Shown here piece after piece: positions 15,060-20,422 of a stretch of 29,728 nucleotides of DNA; position 1 is the first letter of the stretch; each line of letters opens with the position of its first letter. Position numbers and translations under genes: made by a program. Origin of the DNA: Pseudoramibacter faecis (GTDB lineage Bacteria; Bacillota; Clostridia; Eubacteriales; Eubacteriaceae); contig NZ_JAYFFI010000024.1 of the NCBI RefSeq assembly GCF_036289405.1, positions 1 through 29,728 of the forward strand. The letters run 5' to 3'. Below the pieces are notes generated by a model. It ran no database searches. It was given only the letters and a program-made list of their open reading frames with translations, and was not told the origin of the DNA.

Positions 15060-15471
15060 CATACAGCAATTTACGCGGGCCGAACTTTTCGACACCGTTT
15101 TTCAAATCATTCTTATCATGACTGCATTGGCTTCTGTTCCGGCGTTCTGATAAAAAATTTATCCATGCCCGTGGCTTCTCAGACTTTTTTTGCCAGCAAA
15201 GCCTGGGGGATGGTATAGGGATAATTGAAGGTCTGCATCAGATCCGCCGCCTGATCCTGCACCGCGGCCACCACTTTTTCGTTGCAGTTGCCCACAGAGT
15301 TGACGGCAATCCCGGCGTAAAAATCGAGATAAGGCGTGCCCGCTTCGTCATAGAGCTGCATATCCTTGCCCGTTTCCGCCAGAAAATCAAACCGCTCATG
15401 GGTTTCAATCATATAGGTATCGACCAATGCCTTGATATCTTTTGCCGCATAACCCGTGTTTTTAATCGCAT
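15060..15471 (-). pseudogene. argD: Acetylornithine aminotransferase, decayed N-terminal part
   Basis: Remains of a class III PLP aminotransferase of arginine synthesis are readable in several frames. NTGYAAKDIKALVDTYMIETH and on through LDFYAGIAVNSVGNCNEKV to FNYPYTIPQALLAKKV is well kept (15179-15460). Then a TGA replaces the cysteine expected in KVCEATG. EATGMDKFF continues after that stop, and a further frame gives QNAGTEANAVMIRMI, the family NSGTEAN motif. Fragments GVEKFGPRK can be followed to about 15065. The roughly 260 C-terminal residues with the PLP lysine are absent. The apparent start ATG (15469-15471, ribosome site AAAGGAG) is itself out of frame by one base. With several independent lesions this is a genuine pseudogene. 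Confidence 0.85.
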
Positions 15472-15504
15472 GATGTGCTCCTTTTTCGTTTTTGCCGATG
15501 CCAT

Positions 15505-15546
15505 TAAAAAAGTCCGCAGCGGCTTTTTTCCTGCCGCTGCGGACTT
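15505..15546 (-). terminator. Strong hairpin with T-run upstream of the argD relic
   Basis: A perfect 14-base-pair stem (15510-15523 with 15533-15546) is followed on the minus strand by six T residues (15505-15510). It lies between the argD promoter and the argD start, so it would stop transcription before the gene. It may be a leader terminator or attenuator. Confidence 0.7.
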
Positions 15547-15602
15547 CCTTGTCCTTTTTGAGATGGTTTTACTGCCTCTGTTTTGCACTGCCCCCTCAAC
15601 TT

Positions 15603-15644
15603 TAAAAAGGCGCCTGACCCCATTGCTGTGAAATCAGACGCCTT
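15603..15644 (-). terminator. First leader hairpin with T-run (or mobile-element end)
   Basis: AAGGCGTCTGA pairs with TCAGGCGCCTT across a 16-base loop (minus strand) and is followed by five T residues. It lies about 25 bases after the predicted transcription start of the argD leader. The loop sequence ending in TGGGGTCAGGCG resembles ends of REP/IS200-type elements as I remember them, so an insertion relic is an alternative. Confidence 0.5.
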
Positions 15645-15673
15645 CGTCGTTTGTATACAATTTTTATGCTTTT

Positions 15674-15702
15674 ATATTACTGCACCTATCCTGAACTGTC
15701 AA
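15674..15702 (-). promoter_or_regulatory. Promoter reading toward the argD relic
   Basis: Perfect TTGACA (15697-15702) and TAATAT (15674-15679) lie 17 bases apart on the minus strand. The promoter remains intact although its gene is decayed. Confidence 0.72.
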
Positions 15703-15769
15703 GCATTATTTTAATTTTGGTAAAAAATTTCATTTTAAAATTCCGAAATCCAACCGCCAGCAAGACAAT

Positions 15770-15794
15770 CAAAAACGCCGATTTCTCGGCGTTT
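15770..15794 (-). terminator. Terminator of the aldose epimerase gene
   Basis: ACGCCGA pairs with TCGGCGT around a GAAA tetraloop on the minus strand, followed by five T residues, 20 bases after the stop codon. Confidence 0.88.
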
Positions 15795-15813
15795 GATGGG
15801 TCGTTTTTATATT

Positions 15814-16695
15814 TCAAAGCTCGATGGCATAATGCGTTTCAAAGACTCCCCCCGCGTCCAGCGTGACGATACCGGGTTTTTCCGAAAGTTCGCCGGTGAA
15901 TCCGGCGTCATCGGTTCGGCCGACCCACGGTTCCAGGCACACAAAAGGCGCCCCGGGCTTCGACCAGATGCCGAAATTGGGAAAGCCGCTCGCATCCACC
16001 GTCACCAGGCGATCACCGCTGTCATGCACCAGGCTAATCCGGTCGATCTGATGGTTGTCCAAAATGATGGCGTCCGCCTCGAAAAGCGCGTCGGTCAGCG
16101 GCAGGCGGCCGTCGGTCAGCGGCCAGTCCTCTGTGACGCCCGGCAGCGGATTACCGGCCTTTGGATCGATGCGGGCAACTGTCAGCCCCTCGGTCCCGCT
16201 GCCTTCAATCTTCAGATAATAATGGTCCATCGCCAGGTCGTTTTTCAAAAGAACAAAGGCCGGATGGCCGCCGATGGTGAAATACATCGGCTCGTTCCCG
16301 GTGTTGTGCACCTGCCAGATGGTCACCAGCTGATGACCCGCCGCCTGATAGGTCACCGTCAGCACAAAGGGAAAGGGATAATTCTCCAAGGTCGCGTCGT
16401 CCGAGACCAACTGCAGCGAAAGGCTGTTCAGCTGCTCGGCCACACAGGTAAAGACGCGATCCCTGGCGAAGCCGTGCTGACTGAGGGAATACACCTGGCC
16501 TTTGTGACGAAAGGTATCTTTGAAATGACGGCCCACATTGGGAAACAATACCGGTGCATGGCGGCCCCAAAAGGCCGCATCGCCGCGCCAAAGCACATTG
16601 CGCCGGGCAGCCTTGCTCCAAAGAAATACCGCCTCCGCGCCGACATCCGAAATCTCCGCCTGCAGGTATTCATTTTCGATTAATCGCGTGTCCAT
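15814..16695 (-). CDS. Aldose 1-epimerase-like protein (LacX type)
   Basis: This is a 293-residue beta-sandwich protein of the galactose mutarotase superfamily, LacX-like branch, which interconverts anomers of sugars. The exact substrate is unknown. Seen in order: LIENEYLQAEISDVGAE near the N-terminus, FWGRHAPVLFPNVGR (usual W.R..P.LFP), QHGFARDRVF carrying the conserved HGF/R, VHNTGNEPMYFTIGGHPAF carrying the second conserved histidine, FGIWSKPGAPFVCLEPWVGR and the family ending with WCG-like Glu region (CLEPW). The start is the ATG at 16693-16695, with ribosome site GGAGGAAGG; the longer reading frame upstream lacks one. It is a single-gene unit with its own terminator. A TATAAT lies about 70 bases upstream. 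Confidence 0.9.
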   Translation of the reverse strand: MDTRLIENEYLQAEISDVGAEAVFLWSKAARRNVLWRGDAAFWGRHAPVLFPNVGRHFKDTFRHKGQVYSLSQHGFARDRVFTCVAEQLNSLSLQLVSDDATLENYPFPFVLTVTYQAAGHQLVTIWQVHNTGNEPMYFTIGGHPAFVLLKNDLAMDHYYLKIEGSGTEGLTVARIDPKAGNPLPGVTEDWPLTDGRLPLTDALFEADAIILDNHQIDRISLVHDSGDRLVTVDASGFPNFGIWSKPGAPFVCLEPWVGRTDDAGFTGELSEKPGIVTLDAGGVFETHYAIEL

Positions 16696-17021
16696 TTTGC
16701 CCTTCCTCCATCGGTCGCCGGCAAAGCGCTGCCAGCCGATTGTTTCGCTATTTAACTTATTTTTTATTATAAAGGCGGACACTTAAATTTTCTATAAAGA
16801 GGCTTAAGTCCTTTTTCAATGTTCAATCCAAATGGTCGGCCGCAGCGGCAATGATTCTTCACACCATATAAAAAACGGCACATGCTCTCGCACCTGTCGT
16901 TTTGCCGGAAGCCCGGCCGCTGTTCATTTGATTCAGACCACCGATTTTAATGACGTTTCGCAGCGATCCATTTTAAAGCTTACCGCCATCTCCTGCGTTT
17001 CGGGCTTTGGAATTCCGGGAT
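16696..17021. other. Region between aldose epimerase and sortase genes
   Basis: No gene is visible. On the minus strand it holds the upstream region of the epimerase gene, with a TATAAT near 16765-16772, and on the right the 3' end of the pilus operon with its presumed terminator at 16869-16902. Confidence 0.6.
16869..16902 (-). terminator. Probable terminator of the pilus operon
   Basis: On the minus strand AACG pairs with CGTT and GTGC with GCAT/GCAC-type partners around a GAGA loop, with two mismatches, followed by six T residues (16870-16875). It lies about 120 bases after the sortase stop. Confidence 0.5.
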
Positions 17022-17801
17022 TTAATCCGATACCCGCACCCGTTTTCGGGCGAGTGCGCTTTGCGCCTTTGCATTGTCCTTCACCGGGATCATCTTGGCA
17101 AAGACAATGGTGCGTCCGTCGGTCTTCGCATCCTGGCAAGTCGAAAGCGCAATGATCTGCCGGTCGGCTTTAAGGCCGGCCGATCTGAAATGCATCGCAT
17201 CCCTCGATAATTTTTGCACAAAGGCCGGCAGACTTGCCATGGTTTTTTTATCGGCCACGTTGTAATAGCTGCGGTCATAGGCGTTGGTATCCACCACGGC
17301 AAAAATGCGCAGCCGGTAGCACTGCCCGGCGGTATAAAGCATGCCCTCCTTGTGGCGAGCGAAAAACTTTTCGCCGGTAAACCTCGGCAGATCGCCGTAC
17401 ATTTTGCCCTGGGCCATATGATGGCCATAGGTGAGGTTATAGGCATCTTTAAAATCACGGTCATTGTCCGCGGCGAGAAAGATCGCTCCGGAAAGTTCAA
17501 AATCGCCGAGGACGTTTTTATTCACATATTCCAGATCGTCCCTGCCCTGAGCGACGGGATAATCAATATGCGTGCCCTTTACGGTGATCCACCCGCGCAC
17601 ATCGGGATTGCGTTTTTGCAGTTCGGCAAAGCTGATGGTCCTGCCGCCGCTGCCGGCATTCACCGGCGATGCGGCGCGAAACACGGCGTTCATCTGCCAA
17701 AGCGAATAGCCGCCGTAGGCCGCCATCGCGAGAATCAGCACTCCCGAGATGACAGAGATTACTTTATTGCCCATTTTTGCCAATGCGGCCAGTCTGTTCA
17801 T
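17022..17801 (-). CDS. Class B sortase (pilus assembly)
   Basis: This is a 259-residue membrane-anchored cysteine transpeptidase that would join pilin subunits and/or attach the pilus to the wall. One N-terminal membrane helix (about 12-34) leads to the sortase B domain. The catalytic triad is visible: His127 in TYGHHM, Cys222 in ALSTCQ and Arg230 in DGRTIVFAKM. VRGWITVKGTHIDYPVAQG and DFELSGAIFLAADND are typical class B sequences. The start chosen is the second Met, preceded by GGAAAGGAG. The last gene of the pilus operon, it lies 31 bases after the signal-peptidase-like gene. In the S. pyogenes FCT-3 pilus the polymerising sortase is likewise class B, which supports the same role here. Confidence 0.93.
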   Translation of the reverse strand: MNRLAALAKMGNKVISVISGVLILAMAAYGGYSLWQMNAVFRAASPVNAGSGGRTISFAELQKRNPDVRGWITVKGTHIDYPVAQGRDDLEYVNKNVLGDFELSGAIFLAADNDRDFKDAYNLTYGHHMAQGKMYGDLPRFTGEKFFARHKEGMLYTAGQCYRLRIFAVVDTNAYDRSYYNVADKKTMASLPAFVQKLSRDAMHFRSAGLKADRQIIALSTCQDAKTDGRTIVFAKMIPVKDNAKAQSALARKRVRVSD

Positions 17802-17832
17802 CGCGCGCTCCTTTCCGGCTCTCACGGCTCAG

Positions 17833-18393
17833 CTATAAATCCGACCCGCGTATAACCAAAATCACCTTGCCGGCGATGGCCTCTTGTGAAATTGGCCCGT
17901 CGTAGCGGCTGTCCTTCGCGCCGATGCGATAATCGCCGAGCACAAAAAACTGACCGGCCTTCAGGGTCAGCGGATAGGTCACACGATTGCCGTAGCGCGC
18001 GGTTTGATAAACGATATCGGTCTCAATTTTGCGGTTGCCGTTGATTGCCAAATGGCCGTCATCGTCGATGTCCACCGTGTCGCCGCCCCGAGCCACAATG
18101 CGACCCGCCCAGGTTTTCCCGCCTCTGCGCCAAACCACCACGTCACCGTCGCTATAGCCAGAATTGCGTCTGAAATAAAACAGCAAATCCCCGGCGGAAA
18201 TGCCGGGGCGCATGGCGTTATCGGGCATCGGCACCACGCCGAAAACCAAACCGAAGATCAGCAGGAGCATCGCCGCCAGCCAAAACAACCGCTTAACAAA
18301 AGTCGTCACTTCTTCCCGCTGATTGTATTTTCTTTTTCTCTTGGCAATGGCCTCTGCCGGTGTCTGGGAAATTTTTGGATGTTTGGCGCTCAT
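17833..18393 (-). CDS. SipA-like inactive signal peptidase homologue (pilus factor)
   Basis: This is a 186-residue type I signal peptidase homologue with a basic cytoplasmic N-terminus (to about 34), one membrane helix (35-56) and the extracellular S26 fold. Box B reads PDNAMRP where active enzymes have GxSMxP: the nucleophile is Ala60. Box D reads WAGRIVARGGDTV where active enzymes have YIKRVIGLPGD: the general-base lysine is Gly97. Boxes C (GDVVVW) and E (LGDYRIGAKDSR) are kept, so the fold is intact but both catalytic residues are gone. S. pyogenes SipA, required for FCT pilus polymerisation, shows the same pattern (Ser to Asp, Lys to Gly). Its start overlaps the coiled-coil gene by four bases. 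Confidence 0.9.
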   Translation of the reverse strand: MSAKHPKISQTPAEAIAKRKRKYNQREEVTTFVKRLFWLAAMLLLIFGLVFGVVPMPDNAMRPGISAGDLLFYFRRNSGYSDGDVVVWRRGGKTWAGRIVARGGDTVDIDDDGHLAINGNRKIETDIVYQTARYGNRVTYPLTLKAGQFFVLGDYRIGAKDSRYDGPISQEAIAGKVILVIRGSDL

Positions 18394-18617
18394 GCTTTTT
18401 TTGCCTGCCGCAGTTTGCGAATCAAAGCTTCCCGCTCTTTTAAAAGCGCCTCGTAGCTGCTGCGCTGAATTTCAAAAACTTGTTCGTATTGACGGCTGAG
18501 CGTTTCGAGTTGCTTCCAGACGTCGCGCTCATCCACGCCGCCGAACCATTTCCTCTTGAACTTGAGCCCGTCGATCCACGCCGCAATATCTGCCAGCGTC
18601 CGAACGTCTTCCGTCAT
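18390..18617 (-). CDS. Small coiled-coil protein in the pilus operon
   Basis: This is a 75-residue, highly charged protein with no signal peptide or membrane segment, so probably cytoplasmic. The first third has ADIAAWIDGLKFKRKWFGGVD, followed by a long amphipathic helix (about 30-75; DVWKQLETLSRQYEQVF and on to LLKEREALIRKLRQ) that looks like a coiled coil. I do not know a named family. It overlaps both neighbours by four bases (ATGA at 18614-18617 and 18390-18393), so its translation is tightly coupled to the minor pilin and the SipA-like protein. A scaffold for the cytoplasmic tails of the pilus machinery is a plausible guess, but no function can be read from the sequence. Confidence 0.78.
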   Translation of the reverse strand: MTEDVRTLADIAAWIDGLKFKRKWFGGVDERDVWKQLETLSRQYEQVFEIQRSSYEALLKEREALIRKLRQAKKA

Positions 18618-19276
18618 CGGCCGTCACCGGCCTTCCATTCGCCGGATCCCCTGCGTTTTAGCCCAGCGGCAAACCAGAGTGCCGCCGCGCCCAAAAGGGT
18701 CGCCAGATAAATCGCCGCCCGGCTGCTGTCGCCGGTTCTCACCTTTTTTATCATCGGCGTCACCGGGATGACCGGCTCCGATGCTTTCAGATAATAGGTG
18801 TTTTCAAAGGTGAGCGCCGTAGGCTTGGCAGCGGTCGGATCGTTATCGTTCAGCACGATGACCGCCTCGAGCCGGCTGCCGCTTTTGGCATTGCGCACAA
18901 ACACCGTCACGGTGTAGATTCGGGTGTCATAGGTGAAGTGATCGGCTGTCTTCTCTGGCTGCATCGCTACGGCGTAGCGATAAGTGCCCGGCGCGTCATA
19001 GGTCGGCCAGATAAGTGCCTGGGTGCCCGCATCCGTGAAAGTAAAACTACGATTCACCGGATAGGCTGATTGCTGCGACGTCACCGTCACTCGGTACTTT
19101 TGACCCGTTGGCGCCGTTTTGGAGCCCTTGAGCGTCTTGGTGGTGACGGAGATATTCAGCGGATCGGGACGGACGCCTTCGATCATGGCCGCCCGGGCCG
19201 GCGCCGGCAGCGCCAGCGCCGCCGCCAGAACGAGTGGCAGCAGCCAGGCACAGCCGATCAGTTTTTTAATCCTCAT
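18614..19276 (-). CDS. Minor/basal pilin (FctB-like)
   Basis: This is a 220-residue secreted surface protein. A Sec signal peptide (about 1-29, cleaved near ARAA) is followed by one Spy0128/FctA-type pilin domain: PLNISVTTKTLKG, RSFTFTDAG, PGTYRYAV, YDTRIYTVTVFV and the closing LTFENTY, where Asn normally accepts an isopeptide bond from a lysine. A proline spacer (EPVIPVTP) leads to a degenerate sorting signal KVRTGD (about 178-183), a hydrophobic helix and a basic tail GLKRRG. A single small domain after the major pilin gene fits a basal anchor subunit such as S. pyogenes FctB. The membrane tail is longer and more charged than usual. Confidence 0.82.
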   Translation of the reverse strand: MRIKKLIGCAWLLPLVLAAALALPAPARAAMIEGVRPDPLNISVTTKTLKGSKTAPTGQKYRVTVTSQQSAYPVNRSFTFTDAGTQALIWPTYDAPGTYRYAVAMQPEKTADHFTYDTRIYTVTVFVRNAKSGSRLEAVIVLNDNDPTAAKPTALTFENTYYLKASEPVIPVTPMIKKVRTGDSSRAAIYLATLLGAAALWFAAGLKRRGSGEWKAGDGR

Positions 19277-19338
19277 GTCAAACCTCCTTCGGATCCATCC
19301 TGCTGCGGAAAACTCCGGCCGCCTCCGCCCCGCCGATG

Positions 19339-20319
19339 TTAATCATCTTCGCGAACACTTCTTCTGCGCAGCATCACAAAGCCAAAGAGCGCTGCCGCCG
19401 CGATCAGCACGATATAGGTGATCGGGTTGTAAAAGATGCCGGTCGGCGGTGTGACGTCTCGATCATTGGTGACCGTTCCCGTTGCATTTTCAGTGAACGA
19501 CACATTTTCATGGCTCGTCTGCGAATAGGTTGTCGTATAGCCATCTTGATTTTCATCGGTTTCTTTGTATGTCACTTTATCCTTTGCCGACAAGCCATAA
19601 ATCACAACATGCTCATCATGTTTTAAGGTGAAGGCGTATTTCGTGCCGCTGGTCAGCACGACGGGATTGGCGCTGTCGCTGCTTTTAATCAACGTATAGG
19701 TTTCACCGGCGGCGCCATTCACAGTCACTTCAAAATTAAAATCCTTCTTTTTATCCCCCTGAGACCCGGTTACTTTTTTCTCAATTTTCAAGTTATTCGT
19801 ATTGTAGGTATTTTCAAAACTTTCGTTTTTGGTCGTCGAATTGCTCTTGTAATACACCGCTGCAACGACCTTCGTGCCGCTTGTATCATTTTCAACATAA
19901 ATATAAAGATCTCTTGCCGCCGTATCGACTGTCAGACCGTCAATCCCGGGATCCTTCTGAGCGATGGTGTAATGATAAATGCCCGGCGCCGAAAATTTAG
20001 AGGCATCAAAGGTCATCGTCGCATCCTTGGTTTGCGTTCCCTTGCCCGTCAAGGTAACGTCGGCCACGGCAACACCGCCGGTTACCCCGGCAATCGTCGG
20101 CTGACCGTCGAATGTTCCTGCCGCTCCGTTTTGCACATTAAACGCGATCGTTGCATTCACGGGAACATTGCCATCCGCCGTGATTTTAACCGGTACTTTC
20201 TGACTGGTAATCGCATCTGCCGCCAACGCGGGAATGGCGGTAAAGGCCGCGAGGACCAAAGCCAATACGAGCATTGCGAATACACGCGATTTTTTCATGG
20301 TTGCCGTTGTTTGTTTCAT
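19339..20319 (-). CDS. Major pilin (FctA/Spy0128-like)
   Basis: This is a 326-residue secreted shaft subunit. The signal peptide ends near IPALAA. Two pilin domains follow: the first closes with ESFENTYN; the second runs from NLKIEKKVTGSQGDKKKDFNF through VTYKETDENQDGYTT to GTVTNDRD. Lys in EKKVTG, Glu in KETDE and Asn in VTNDR match the residues that make self-generated isopeptide bonds in Spy0128. The sorting signal is TPPTG (290-294) instead of LPXTG, then a hydrophobic helix and RRR tail; S. pyogenes pilins also use variants such as EVPTG and VPPTG. The start chosen is the ATG with AAAAGGAG directly upstream. It lies about 100 bases after the tip gene, with no terminator between. Confidence 0.9.
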   Translation of the reverse strand: MKQTTATMKKSRVFAMLVLALVLAAFTAIPALAADAITSQKVPVKITADGNVPVNATIAFNVQNGAAGTFDGQPTIAGVTGGVAVADVTLTGKGTQTKDATMTFDASKFSAPGIYHYTIAQKDPGIDGLTVDTAARDLYIYVENDTSGTKVVAAVYYKSNSTTKNESFENTYNTNNLKIEKKVTGSQGDKKKDFNFEVTVNGAAGETYTLIKSSDSANPVVLTSGTKYAFTLKHDEHVVIYGLSAKDKVTYKETDENQDGYTTTYSQTSHENVSFTENATGTVTNDRDVTPPTGIFYNPITYIVLIAAAALFGFVMLRRRSVREDD

Positions 20320-20422
20320 GGTATTACTCCTTTTCTTGATCAACAGGTTCTCTCTTGCCGCCGGGACTATCTTCTGCTGCACGCTATGGTGGCGCATGGG
20401 GTTTCATCGCGGGCCTTCTGCT

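Noticed and set aside
15472..15667. Arginine T-box in the argD leader
   Set aside because: The T-box sequence is absent and the second hairpin is a simple long stem without an alternative antiterminator.
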